Assembly (NCBI RefSeq): GCF_031886125.1
Contig: NZ_CP119391.1
Location: 1,054,001 to 1,118,000 of the forward strand
Direction of reading: 5' to 3'
Length of the DNA: 64,000 nt
Source of the DNA: Halomonas piscis
Lineage (GTDB): Bacteria > Pseudomonadota > Gammaproteobacteria > Pseudomonadales > Halomonadaceae
The notes below the pieces were generated by a model. The model was not told where the DNA came from, did not search any database, and was given only the letters and a program-made list of their open reading frames with translations. Positions 1-8,419 of the stretch are shown here, piece by piece. The translations under genes and the position numbers were made by a program. The first letter of the stretch is position 1, and every line of letters begins with the position of its first letter.

Positions 1-1379
1 TCAATAACTTCGACGCCGCGGGCCGAGCCTATACGACAAGGCGTACACTTGCCGCAGGACTCGATGCGGCAGAACTCCATGGAAAAGCGCGCCTGCTCGG
101 CCATGTCGACGCTGTCATCGAACATAACTATGCCGCCGTGGCCGACTACGGCGTCATCAGCGGCGAAGGTTTCGTAGTCCAGTGGCAGATCCCACTGGCT
201 TTCGGGAAGATAGGCGCCGAGGGGGCCACCAACCTGGACGGCGCGTAGCGGCCGGCCGCTTAGGGTACCGCCGCCATAATTTTCCATTAGTTCGCGCAGA
301 GTGGTGCCAAACGCCAGCTCTACCAGGCCGCCGTATTTGACGTTGCCCGCCAGTTGTAGTGCCAGAGTGCCCCGGGAACGGCCCATGCCGTAGTGGGCGT
401 ACGCCCTGGCTCCTGACGCGATTATGTAAGGCACGGCGGCCAGTGTCAGCACGTTGTTGACCACGGTGGGCCGACCAAAGAAGCCTTCGATAGCGGGAAG
501 AGGCGGCTTGAAGCGCACCTGCCCGCGCTTGCCCTCAAGGCTTTCCAGTAGTGAAGTTTCTTCGCCGCAGATATAGGCGCCGGCGCCGAGCCGTATTTCA
601 AGATGAAAGGTGTGCCCGCTGTCGCCAATATTGTCGCCCAGGTAGCCGGCTGCCTCGGCGCGGGCGATGGCCGCCTCGAGAATTCGGTGGGCGAGGGGGT
701 ACTCGGAACGCAGGTAGATATAGCCCTGGGTGGCGCCGACGGCGAGACCGGCAATAGCCATGCCTTCAATCAGCAGGTAAGGGTCACACTCCATCACCAG
801 GCGATCGGCAAAAGTGCCCGAGTCGCCTTCGTCGGCGTTGCAGACGATATATTTCTGCTCGGCCGGCGCGTCGAGCACAGTTTGCCACTTGATGCCAGTG
901 GGAAAGGCAGCGCCGCCACGGCCGCGAAGGCCGGAATCCTTGACCTCGTCGACCAGATGCTGCGGCGACTCTGCCAAGGCTTTGTCCAGGCCCCGGAAGC
1001 CGTCATGGGCCCGGTAGTCGTCAAGGGAGAGCGGATCTGTCACGCCGATACGAGCAAAAGTCAGACGCTGCTGGCGGGCAAGCCAGGGAATGGCGTCGGT
1101 GCGCCCCTGAGACAGGGGGTGTTCTGTTCGACCTTCCAGCAGGCCAGCGTCAAGAAGCGATGGCACATCTGCCGAAGTCACCGGGCCGTAGGCCATGCGT
1201 CCCTGGGACGTTTCTATTTCCACCAGCGGTTCCAGCCAGGCCATGCCGCGGGAGCCGTTGCGTATCAGCGTAACCTCCAATCCGCGCTCGGCCGCTTCGT
1301 ATTCGAGCCGTTGCGCTACGCTATCGGCGCCCAGCGATAGTGCAGTGGTGTCGCGGGGAATAAAAATACGCGCGCTCAT
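1..1379 (-). CDS. fdsB: NAD-dependent formate dehydrogenase beta subunit (partial, 3' end cut)
   Basis: This NuoF-like subunit binds FMN, NADH and a 4Fe-4S cluster and passes electrons from formate to NAD+ in the cytoplasmic molybdenum formate dehydrogenase. I translated the minus strand from the ATG at 1379 and it stays open to the window edge (about 459 residues). It shows a thioredoxin-like N-terminal part, the glycine-rich RGRGGAAFPTG FMN/NADH segment near residue 154, NADEGDSGTF, GAGAYICGEETSLLES, and ESCGKCTPCR for the Fe-S cluster near the cut. The start overlaps the fdsG stop in an ATGA, so the two are translationally coupled. Complex I NuoF is the close relative. The two-gene NuoE/NuoF arrangement beside an FdsR-type regulator favours Fds. 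The catalytic fdsA should follow to the left. Confidence 0.9.
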   Translation of the reverse strand, partial: MSARIFIPRDTTALSLGADSVAQRLEYEAAERGLEVTLIRNGSRGMAWLEPLVEIETSQGRMAYGPVTSADVPSLLDAGLLEGRTEHPLSQGRTDAIPWLARQQRLTFARIGVTDPLSLDDYRAHDGFRGLDKALAESPQHLVDEVKDSGLRGRGGAAFPTGIKWQTVLDAPAEQKYIVCNADEGDSGTFADRLVMECDPYLLIEGMAIAGLAVGATQGYIYLRSEYPLAHRILEAAIARAEAAGYLGDNIGDSGHTFHLEIRLGAGAYICGEETSLLESLEGKRGQVRFKPPLPAIEGFFGRPTVVNNVLTLAAVPYIIASGARAYAHYGMGRSRGTLALQLAGNVKYGGLVELAFGTTLRELMENYGGGTLSGRPLRAVQVGGPLGAYLPESQWDLPLDYETFAADDAVVGHGGIVMFDDSVDMAEQARFSMEFCRIESCGKCTPCRIGSARGVEVI

Positions 1380-1870
1380 CACATAATCTCCAACGGCTGG
1401 GTACGCAGTTCATCGACCAGGGCATCAAAAGACTCGGGCGTGACTCGGCCGTGCACGCTGTCATCAAGGCGTAGTGAGGGGCCGCAAGCACAGTTGCCCA
1501 AACAGTAGACTGCCTCCAGGGTGATTTCCCCGTCGGCTGTGGTCTGATGGTAGTCCACCCCCAAGCGCGCTTTGGCGTGTGCCTCAAGAGCGCGGCTTCC
1601 CACCGCCTGGCATGCTTCGGCACGGCAAACCTGCAGTACGTGGTTGCCTGGAGGAGCGGCTCGAAAGTGGTGGTAAAAGCTGATCACGCCGTGCACTTCG
1701 GCACGCGTTTGGCTCAAGCCGGCGGCGATGATCGGCACTGCCTCTTGGGGTATAAAACCGAATCGATCCTGAATGGCGTGAAGAATTGGCAGCAAAGCGC
1801 CGGGCTTGTGCTTCAGGGCGTCGGTTTCTGCCTGAATCAGCGATGGCGTCCATTCAGGATAAGCGCTCAT
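1379..1870 (-). CDS. fdsG: NAD-dependent formate dehydrogenase gamma subunit
   Basis: A NuoE-like thioredoxin-fold subunit carrying one 2Fe-2S cluster, part of the diaphorase module of formate dehydrogenase. The 163-residue protein has the four cysteine ligands in two pairs: VCRAEACQ around residue 85 and CLGNCACGP around residue 127. I choose the ATG at 1870, which has AGGTGA at good distance, over a GTG three codons upstream. It is first in the fdsGB... operon and overlaps fdsB by four bases. Its promoter lies in the AT-rich gap shared with the divergent regulator. Confidence 0.9.
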   Translation of the reverse strand: MSAYPEWTPSLIQAETDALKHKPGALLPILHAIQDRFGFIPQEAVPIIAAGLSQTRAEVHGVISFYHHFRAAPPGNHVLQVCRAEACQAVGSRALEAHAKARLGVDYHQTTADGEITLEAVYCLGNCACGPSLRLDDSVHGRVTPESFDALVDELRTQPLEIM

Positions 1871-1995
1871 GAATATCACCTGGATCGTTATTTATTAAAT
1901 AAGTATTTAGCTACATATTATGAGATATGCGTGCATCACAGCTCCAGTAAAGCTAGCATCGACATCAAAAAGGCAAAATATGAAAATTTATTCAC
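1871..1995. promoter_or_regulatory. Divergent promoter region of fdsG and fdsR
   Basis: The 125-bp gap is much richer in A+T than the flanking genes. ATCGTTATTTA at 1884-1894 resembles one half of a ModE operator, which would fit the ModE-type DNA-binding domain of the neighbouring regulator, but the second half-site is not convincing. I cannot place the -10 and -35 boxes with certainty. Confidence 0.4.
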
Positions 1996-3057
1996 ATGAA
2001 AAAGATCCAAATTGCCCCGGTATGGCGCTTCAGCGATGAAGCCGGTAACCAGCTCGATCCCAAGCTGTTTGAGCTGCTTAAGGCGGTGCATCGGCATGGC
2101 AAGCTCACCCTGGCTGCTGATGATGTGAGTATTTCCTACCGCCATGCCTGGAACATGCTTAAACGCTGGCACGAGTTTTTTGGTACTGCGCTGGTTGAGC
2201 TTCAGCGCGGGCGAGGAGCTCGATTGCTGCCGCTAGGTGAAAAACTGTTGTGGGCCGAACAGCGGATGAGCGCCCGGTTGGGACCGCAACTGGAAAGCCT
2301 GGCATCGGAGCTCAACCTGGCCATTCAGCAGTCGCTCGAAGGCATCAAGCCGGTGCTTCGCTTGCACGCCAGTCACGGCTATGCCGTTGAGTTGCTGCCG
2401 AATTATCTTGAGGAGCTGAGGCTTGATCTACAGTACTGCACCCCTCGGGAGGCGTTGGCGGCGCTCAACCGTGGTGGCTGTGATCTAGCCGGCTTTCATC
2501 TGCCCAGAGGTGAAGTAGGCGCGGCGGTGAGCCGCGACTATCGGGATCTGCTCAAGCCGCGAAGTCACCGAGTGGTGCGTTTTATCACGCGTCGTCAGGG
2601 GTTGATGGTGGCCGCGGGCAACCCGCTTGCCGTTCAGGGACTGGATGACCTGGCCCGCAGGGAGGTGCGCTTTATCAACCGGCAAGCGTCCTCCGGCACG
2701 CGAGCGCTTCTGGACGGCTTGCTGGCGTCGGTCGGCCTGCCGGCAGAAAAGGTTTCCGGCTATGAGCTGGAGGAATATACCCACTCAGCTATCGCGGCCT
2801 ATGTGGCTGCCGGAATGGCAGATGCCGGTTTCGGCGTGGAAGCCGCCGCACGGCGTTTTGGACTAGCGTTTGTGCCTCTGGCGCTTGAGGACTATTTGCT
2901 GATTTGCCACCGTCGCAGCTTATATGAGTCAAGGCTTGAGCAGCTACGTGCCATGTTGGCCGGGCAGGCGTTTCAATCAGCGGTGGCAGCACTACCGGGC
3001 TATTTTCCCGATCGCTGTGGCGAGGTAGGCGGTCTCGAGGGGCTGCTGCCTCGCTAG
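1996..3057 (+). CDS. fdsR: ModE-type HTH plus periplasmic-binding-like sensor regulator (FdsR-like)
   Basis: A probable transcription regulator of the formate dehydrogenase operon. Residues about 20-85 form a ModE-like winged helix (LFELLKAVHRHGKLTLAADD, then SYRHAWNMLKRW). Residues about 120-335 form a PBP-like ligand domain of the kind found in molybdate or molybdopterin-linked regulators, with RQASSGTRALLD and a conserved GMADAGFGVE segment. It has 353 residues and is divergent to fdsG. The regulatory link is inferred from this arrangement and from the known FdsR family. The ribosome site before the ATG is weak. What ligand it senses cannot be told from the sequence. Confidence 0.75.
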   Translation: MKKIQIAPVWRFSDEAGNQLDPKLFELLKAVHRHGKLTLAADDVSISYRHAWNMLKRWHEFFGTALVELQRGRGARLLPLGEKLLWAEQRMSARLGPQLESLASELNLAIQQSLEGIKPVLRLHASHGYAVELLPNYLEELRLDLQYCTPREALAALNRGGCDLAGFHLPRGEVGAAVSRDYRDLLKPRSHRVVRFITRRQGLMVAAGNPLAVQGLDDLARREVRFINRQASSGTRALLDGLLASVGLPAEKVSGYELEEYTHSAIAAYVAAGMADAGFGVEAAARRFGLAFVPLALEDYLLICHRRSLYESRLEQLRAMLAGQAFQSAVAALPGYFPDRCGEVGGLEGLLPR

Positions 3058-3123
3058 GGAGTGGCGGCGCGGGCAGGAGGGAGGTAGCGCCATAAGGCCT
3101 GCTTCTGAATAGTTTTTATTTAT

Positions 3124-3159
3124 CCTAAAAGAATAATAATAATATTTTAATTAACTAGG
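3124..3159 (+). promoter_or_regulatory. AT-rich dyad box upstream of the monooxygenase operon
   Basis: An AATAATAATATTTTA core with outer arms CCTA and TAGG lies about 76 bases before the ATG at 3235. The same core occurs at 8302-8327 and 20078-20101, also before first genes of transcription units. I infer a common regulator site. Which protein binds is unknown, though the LysR protein at 7175 is a candidate. Confidence 0.5.
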
Positions 3160-3234
3160 CCGGATCTCTAGTCTCTGGGGCAGTCAATAAAAGACACAAA
3201 TTAGGTAGCACATAGAACAACAAGGAGTTCTTCA

Positions 3235-4554
3235 ATGACGACCACGACCCCTGATTCTTCCGGAAAGACAGTTACCGATACCCTGATCGTGGGTGGCGGG
3301 CAAGCTGGTATTGCCATGAGCGAACACCTTGGCAAGCTGGGTGTCCCTCACCTGGTCCTGGAGCGGAGCCGCATTGCCGAGCGCTGGCGTTCGGAGCGGT
3401 GGGATTCGCTGGTGGCCAACGGGCCGGCCTGGCATGACCGTTTTCCCGGAATGGAGTTTGATAAGGGCCGAACAGATCCCGAAGGTTTTGCTTCAAAAGA
3501 GAACGTTGCGGCATATTTTGAGAAGTATGCCCAAAAGATCGAGGCACCGATTCGCACCGGCGTTGAGGTCAAGAACGTGGAGCGTAACGTCGGCCGTCTG
3601 GGTTATACCATTGACACTTCTGAAGGTATCGTGGAGGCCAATCGCATCGTTGCCGCGACTGGTCCTTTCCAACGGCCTGCTATTCCGCCCATTGCTCCCA
3701 AGGATGACGCTCTCTATCAGATGCATACGTCGGATTATCGCAACCCCGATCAGCTTCCCGAAGGAGGGGTGCTGGTAGTAGGGGCCGGTTCTTCAGGCGT
3801 GCAAATTGCTGAAGAACTGCAGCGCGCCGGCAAACAGGTCTACCTGTCCGTTGGGGCGCATGACCGTCCTCCGCGTTCCTATCGCAACCGCGATTTCTGC
3901 TGGTGGCTGGGCGTTCTAGGCGAATGGGATGCGGAAACCATCAAGCCAGGAATGGAGCATGTCACTATCGCCGTTAGCGGTGCGCACGGCGGCAAGACGG
4001 TCGATTTTCGTGCGCTTGCCCATGAGGGCGTAACGCTGGTGGGGCTGACAGAGTCCTTCGACAATGGGGTGGTACGCTTCAAGCCCGACCTTGCGGATAA
4101 TATTCGGCGTGGCGATGAGAACTACCTGTCCCAGCTGGATGCGGCCGATGACTATATTGCGCGCAACGGGCTTGATCTGCCAGAAGAGCCCGATGCTCGC
4201 ACGATTCTTCCGGATCCCGAGTGCGTGAAAGACCCCATCCTGGAGCTTGACCTAGAGAAAGCCGGCGTCAAGACGATTGTCTGGGCAACCGGATTTTCCG
4301 TCGATTACAGCTGGCTTAAAAACGTGGATGCCTGCGATGAAAACGGCAAGCCAAAACATCATCGGGGTGTGTCAAGCGAGCCGGGCATCTACTTTTTGGG
4401 CCTGCCGTGGCTGTCACACCGTGGTTCCAGCTTTATCTGGGGCGTTTGGCATGATGCCAAGTATCTTGCTGATCAGATTGCCAAGCAGCGCAAGTATCTG
4501 GAATATCACAATGCTGTCCAAGGCGTAGCCGAGTTCGAGACTGAGTCCGAGTAA
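3235..4554 (+). CDS. Flavin-containing monooxygenase / CzcO-like FAD-NAD(P)H oxidoreductase
   Basis: A soluble two-dinucleotide-fold flavoprotein of 439 residues. It has an N-terminal FAD Rossmann motif GGGQAGIAMSEHLG near residue 20, then RWRSERWDSL, an ATGPFQRPAIP segment, and a second NAD(P)H motif GAGSSGVQIAEEL near residue 182. A late IVWATGFSVDYSWL matches the ATG-containing motif of flavin monooxygenases. AAGGAG precedes the ATG by a normal distance. It is the first gene of a unit with RidA-like and DUF1028 genes. Family members oxygenate amines, sulfides or ketones, or act as NAD(P)H oxidases. An amine-related substrate is inferred only from the neighbours. Confidence 0.8.
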   Translation: MTTTTPDSSGKTVTDTLIVGGGQAGIAMSEHLGKLGVPHLVLERSRIAERWRSERWDSLVANGPAWHDRFPGMEFDKGRTDPEGFASKENVAAYFEKYAQKIEAPIRTGVEVKNVERNVGRLGYTIDTSEGIVEANRIVAATGPFQRPAIPPIAPKDDALYQMHTSDYRNPDQLPEGGVLVVGAGSSGVQIAEELQRAGKQVYLSVGAHDRPPRSYRNRDFCWWLGVLGEWDAETIKPGMEHVTIAVSGAHGGKTVDFRALAHEGVTLVGLTESFDNGVVRFKPDLADNIRRGDENYLSQLDAADDYIARNGLDLPEEPDARTILPDPECVKDPILELDLEKAGVKTIVWATGFSVDYSWLKNVDACDENGKPKHHRGVSSEPGIYFLGLPWLSHRGSSFIWGVWHDAKYLADQIAKQRKYLEYHNAVQGVAEFETESE

Positions 4555-4616
4555 TATATGAGCACGTTAATGATGATTTATCCTCACAGTCGGGCATAAT
4601 TCATGGAGGTTCGCTG

Positions 4617-5039
4617 ATGCCTACGCATACTCGAATTCGGATGTTCAATACGAAAGAAACCTACCCCAACCAGGCGCTAGACAATGATTTGTGCCAGGCG
4701 GTACGTGCCGGCAATACGGTCTACGTACGTGGTCAGGTAGGTACCGACTTTAACGGTAACCTGGTAGGTTTGGGTGATCCGGGTGCTCAGGCAAAGCAGG
4801 CGATGAGCAACGTCAAGCAGCTGCTTGAAGAGGCCGGTTCTGATCTCAATCACATCGTCAAGACGACGACCTATATCACTGACCCGCGTTTCCGCGAGCC
4901 GGTTTACCGTGAAGTGGGTGATTGGCTCAGAGGTGTCTTTCCGATCTCTACCGGCCTGGTTGTGTCAGGGCTTGCTCAGCCTGAGTGGCTCATGGAGATC
5001 GATGTTATTGCCGTCATACCGGACAAGGAGGAAGCGTAA
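4617..5039 (+). CDS. RidA/YjgF family protein lacking the catalytic arginine
   Basis: A Rid-family protein of 140 residues. RidA proper hydrolyses reactive enamines and imines released by PLP or flavin enzymes. The fold is clear (VYVRGQVGTDFNG, then a TTTYITDPRFREPVYREV block and a C-terminal EIDVIAVIP strand). Where RidA has the substrate-binding arginine just before the last strand, this protein reads LAQPEWLMEID, so glutamine replaces it. It therefore falls among the less understood Rid groups, and deaminase activity is uncertain. It has a good GGAGG ribosome site, and its TAA overlaps the ATG of the next gene. Confidence 0.85.
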   Translation: MPTHTRIRMFNTKETYPNQALDNDLCQAVRAGNTVYVRGQVGTDFNGNLVGLGDPGAQAKQAMSNVKQLLEEAGSDLNHIVKTTTYITDPRFREPVYREVGDWLRGVFPISTGLVVSGLAQPEWLMEIDVIAVIPDKEEA

Positions 5040-5713
5040 TGACTTTTTCTGTTGCTGGCTTTTGTCGTGAGACCGGCCAGTTTGGTACCGCAATTAGCTC
5101 TTCCAGTATTTGCGTTGCCAGCCGCTGTTCTTTTGTAGCTCCTGGGAAAGGCGTTGTGCTGACGCAAAACGTTACTAACCCGGCGCTGGGTCAACTCGGT
5201 GTTCAATTGCTAGAGAAAGGCCAGGGAGCTGACGACGTGCTCACGCAGCTGTGTGAGCATGAAGAATTTCCCGAGTGGCGACAGCTGCAGGTGCTGGATG
5301 GCAAGGGTGAGAGCGCTGTGCACAGCGGCGAGGAAACGCTGGGCATCTATGCGACGCACCAGGGAAAAGACTGCGTTGCCGGTGGCAACATGCTTGCCGA
5401 CAAGGCGGTTATCCGAGCTATGGTGGAAGCCTTTGAGGCGCATGAGGGCGAACTTGCTGAGCGTCTACTGGCCGCGATGGATGCCGGCCTGGCCGCCGGG
5501 GGTGAGATGGGGCCTGTTTATTCGGCAGGATTGAAAGTAACCGATCAGGCTAGCTGGCCGGTGGTTGATCTGCGAGTAGACTGGCACATTTCTCCACTGA
5601 GCGAGCTGCGTATGGTCTGGGAAAACTACCTGCCCCAGCGCGATGCCTATGTGCTCAGGGCGTCGCGGCCCGATCAGTCCCCTTCTTACGGCGTGCCGGG
5701 CGATGAGCGTTAA
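5039..5713 (+). CDS. DUF1028 family protein (putative Ntn-hydrolase-like)
   Basis: A 224-residue protein of the DUF1028 family, whose members resemble N-terminal nucleophile hydrolases but have no settled substrate. Features seen are SVAGFCRETGQFGTAISSSS at the N-terminus, NPALGQLGVQLLEKG, and a VAGGNMLADKAVIRAM block near residue 120. I start at the ATG overlapping the ridA stop (TAATG) rather than the longer in-frame start, because coupling of this kind is usual here. A terminator follows at 5762, closing the monooxygenase-RidA-DUF1028 unit. DUF1028 genes often sit next to Rid and M20-peptidase genes, as they do here. Confidence 0.8.
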   Translation: MTFSVAGFCRETGQFGTAISSSSICVASRCSFVAPGKGVVLTQNVTNPALGQLGVQLLEKGQGADDVLTQLCEHEEFPEWRQLQVLDGKGESAVHSGEETLGIYATHQGKDCVAGGNMLADKAVIRAMVEAFEAHEGELAERLLAAMDAGLAAGGEMGPVYSAGLKVTDQASWPVVDLRVDWHISPLSELRMVWENYLPQRDAYVLRASRPDQSPSYGVPGDER

Positions 5714-5761
5714 GCAAGCTCGGTTCTTAGAGTTCGCATATTAGTTAAGCAATTAAGAGCA

Positions 5762-5787
5762 GGGCGGCCATCGAGCTGCCCGTTTTT
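5762..5787 (+). terminator. Rho-independent terminator
   Basis: GGGCGGC and GCTGCCC form a 7-bp stem with one G-U pair and a CATCGA loop, followed by GTTTTT. It closes the operon that starts at 3235. Confidence 0.75.
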
Positions 5788-5810
5788 ATTGTTGATGATT
5801 CGGTGCTGCC

Positions 5811-7019
5811 ATGTCCCAAACTTCTGTGGTCGATTTGCTTGCCGAGCTGGTGGCCTTTGATACCACCAGCCACCTCACCAATTTACCGCTCATCGATTTT
5901 GTTGCAGACTATCTGGCAAGTCACGGTGTGGCGTCGCGACGTATTGTTGATGAAACGGGCGAAAAGGCAAATCTTTACGCAACAATTGGCCCTGCGGAAC
6001 GAGCTGGCGTCATGCTTTCCGGCCACACCGATGTCGTGCCGGTAAGCGGCCAGAACTGGAGTGTTGACCCCTTTCAGCTAACCGCTGACGGTGAGCGCCT
6101 TTACGGCCGCGGCACCGCCGACATGAAGGGGTTTCTCGCCGTTGTGCTAGCTGCCGTACCCGCCTTGGTCGAGGCTAAGCTGGCTGTGCCGGTCCACCTG
6201 GCCTTTTCTCACGACGAAGAGGTCGGTTGCCTGGGAGTGCGGACACTGCTCGACGATCTGGCGCATCAGCCGGTTCGACCTGCGGCCTGTCTGGTTGGTG
6301 AACCAACCTCAATGCGACTGGCAACCAGCCACAAGGGCAAGCTTGCCGTGCGCCTCCATCTGCGGGGCAAGGCATGCCACTCTGGTATGGCACCCGAAGG
6401 CGTTAACGCCATTCATGCCGCTTCGCACCTGATTGGCTGGGTAGAAAACAAGGCCCGGGAGAAGGCGGCAGAAGGACCGTTCGACGAGCGCTTTGCCATT
6501 GCTCATACCACTTTGCAGGTGGGCACCGTTCAAGGCGGTGCAGCGCTTAACATCGTGCCTCAAAACTGCTCTTTTGATCTCGAAATACGCAACGTCCCCG
6601 AGGATGATGCCGAAGCTTTGCTCGCTGAGCTGATGGAGCTTGCTTCGTCGCTGGAGAAGCAGATGCGTTCCTCACACTCTGAGGCCGGTATTCACCTGGA
6701 GCGTTTGACAGATTATCCGGGGCTATCAATGGATGATGATCATGGGATGGTGGAGTTCATCCTTGCCCTGCTTGGCGAGCGTACTCGGGAGCGTATTGGT
6801 TTTGGTACCGAGGGAGGGCTCTTTCAACGAGAGCTGGGCTTGCCGACGCTGGTTTGCGGGCCGGGAAGCATGGCACAGGGGCATCAGCCCGATGAGTTTG
6901 TAACGCGCGAACAGCTGACACGCTGTGAGAATTTTTTGGCCGGATTGATCGCAGCGCTAGAGGATCCCGAGGCGCGGCGGCTGGTCGAGAATGGCTTTTC
7001 AACGGCAGCTAAAGCATAG
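5811..7019 (+). CDS. ArgE/DapE-type M20 deacylase (acetylornithine deacetylase-like)
   Basis: A cytoplasmic dinuclear-zinc hydrolase of 402 residues that removes an acyl group from an N-acylated amino acid or amine. The M20 zinc motifs are present: GHTDVVPVSG near residue 70, GRGTADMKG with the bridging Asp near residue 105, and HDEEVGCLG with the catalytic Glu near residue 135. A dimerisation domain lies in the middle (HSGMAPEGVNAI). Length and motifs fit acetylornithine deacetylase. Because it lies in a catabolic cluster away from arginine genes, I think it acts on a related N-acetyl compound rather than serving biosynthesis. The start at 5811 has no strong ribosome site. Confidence 0.85.
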   Translation: MSQTSVVDLLAELVAFDTTSHLTNLPLIDFVADYLASHGVASRRIVDETGEKANLYATIGPAERAGVMLSGHTDVVPVSGQNWSVDPFQLTADGERLYGRGTADMKGFLAVVLAAVPALVEAKLAVPVHLAFSHDEEVGCLGVRTLLDDLAHQPVRPAACLVGEPTSMRLATSHKGKLAVRLHLRGKACHSGMAPEGVNAIHAASHLIGWVENKAREKAAEGPFDERFAIAHTTLQVGTVQGGAALNIVPQNCSFDLEIRNVPEDDAEALLAELMELASSLEKQMRSSHSEAGIHLERLTDYPGLSMDDDHGMVEFILALLGERTRERIGFGTEGGLFQRELGLPTLVCGPGSMAQGHQPDEFVTREQLTRCENFLAGLIAALEDPEARRLVENGFSTAAKA

Positions 7020-7174
7020 CTGAGTGGCGGGTAAATCGATTCCTTCCTTTTGGTTAGCCGGGCAAAGTGCCTGTCGCACAAGACGAAAATAGGGGCGCAT
7101 GATAAGCTCATACCGCTCATCCTGCGCCTAGCGTGGGGCCCCACCATCCGTCCTGTAACGGTGATAATGACCCG

Positions 7175-8119
7175 ATGCGCCAACTTACCCTTAAGCAGCT
7201 GCGCTATTTTACGGTAGCCGGAGAGCTATCCAGCGTGACTCAGGCGGCTAAAAAATTACATGTTTCCCAGCCGTCTATTTCGGCAGCGATCCAGCATATA
7301 GAAGAAGTTACGGGCCTGCAGCTGTTTGTCCGCCATCATGCCCAGGGTCTTTCCTTGACCCCTACCGGAAAGCTGCTGTTGGATAGGGCTCGCCAGTTCC
7401 TGCGTGATGCTGAGGGACTGGAGAAGTTCGCCATCTCCATGGGCGAAAATGTAGGCGGTGAACTTCGGCTGGTCTCTTTTCCTACCTTTGCGCCCGTTTT
7501 TCTGCCCCGGCTTCTGCGTTTTTACGCCGACCGCCATCCGACAGTGAGTCTTTACTGCGACGAGATGAACCAGGTAGATATCGTCCGCGGTCTGAATCAA
7601 GGAGACTATGAGCTGGCATTCACTTATGACCTTGATATTCCCGGAACTATTGATTTTACCCCACTGTATCGCCTTCCCCCTTATGCCGTCGTTTCCGTTG
7701 ACCATCCTCTTGGCAATCGCGACAGCATTACCTTAAAAGAGCTGGTGACGCACCCCATGGTGCTGCTGGACTGGCCGTTGAGCCGCGAGTACTTTCTGTC
7801 GATTTTTACACATTACGGATTAACACCCAGCGTGGCACACCGTGCCAAGTCGATGGATATGCTGCGCGGACTCGTGGCTAACGGCTTCGGGTTTTCGCTG
7901 TTCAATACGCCGCTTGATGCCCTTGAGCACTTCGGTGGTGATCACTTGAAGGCGCTCGCCCTGGAAGATGAAGCGCTCCCATTGACTCTGGGTATTGCCT
8001 GCCTGAGCGAGCTACGCTTGCCCCCTAATGCAGAAGCGATGCTTCGTCTGGTTGAAGATGCCGAAGCCCAGACGGCGGTATTTGAGCGCTTTGAGGCGCT
8101 GCGCATCAGAAAGGTGTGA
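7175..8119 (+). CDS. LysR family transcription regulator
   Basis: A 314-residue LysR-type regulator. The winged helix-turn-helix lies at residues about 5-65 (LKQLRYFTVAGEL, then VTQAAKKLHVSQPSISAAI), followed by the linker and a substrate-binding domain from residue 90 (GGELRLVSFPTFAPVFLP). I use the ATG at 7175 rather than the upstream extension, since it begins the conserved MRQLTLKQ and has GGTGAT before it. It stands between the deacetylase and the aldehyde dehydrogenase and probably controls units of this cluster. The shared boxes at 3124, 8302 and 20078 are candidate targets. Confidence 0.85.
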   Translation: MRQLTLKQLRYFTVAGELSSVTQAAKKLHVSQPSISAAIQHIEEVTGLQLFVRHHAQGLSLTPTGKLLLDRARQFLRDAEGLEKFAISMGENVGGELRLVSFPTFAPVFLPRLLRFYADRHPTVSLYCDEMNQVDIVRGLNQGDYELAFTYDLDIPGTIDFTPLYRLPPYAVVSVDHPLGNRDSITLKELVTHPMVLLDWPLSREYFLSIFTHYGLTPSVAHRAKSMDMLRGLVANGFGFSLFNTPLDALEHFGGDHLKALALEDEALPLTLGIACLSELRLPPNAEAMLRLVEDAEAQTAVFERFEALRIRKV

Positions 8120-8278
8120 CGCTTAGGCCTGTGATACTTCCTCTATATCCGCCCCGTCTGCCTTGCCGTCTGAAGCTTTGGATTGGTACCAAACGGTGCT
8201 TCATCTACCTGCCCGGCTGGAAAATATAGGTGGCACCGGCCTAAGGCCTGGTATGAGAGCGTTCTCGCCATGGCTTTT

Positions 8279-8419
8279 GGATAGGATAAGCTGTTCCAGA
8301 GGTTAATATAATAATATTTTAGTTAACTACCGCCGTAGGGATATGGTGATTTTCACGGTCGTTCTCTTTGCCGACACGGCCTTTTTATAACAACACTCTG
8401 GCCCATGGAGTAGCACTCA
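8279..8419 (+). promoter_or_regulatory. Conserved upstream region of the aldehyde dehydrogenase unit (copy A)
   Basis: This region is alike over its full length to 20054-20192. It opens with GGATAGGATA (8279-8288). A near-palindrome GTTAA...TTAAC around AATAATATTTT follows at 8302-8327, then TATGGTG, a CCGACACGGC stretch, ATAACAA and a GGAGT ribosome site before the ATG at 8420. The stretch 8120-8278 before it holds no gene I can support; TTGGTACCAA near 8184 is a small palindrome. Confidence 0.65.

Noticed and set aside
1..1870. Complex I genes nuoE/nuoF
   Set aside because: Only the E/F-like pair is seen and an FdsR-type regulator stands next to it, which is the formate dehydrogenase arrangement.
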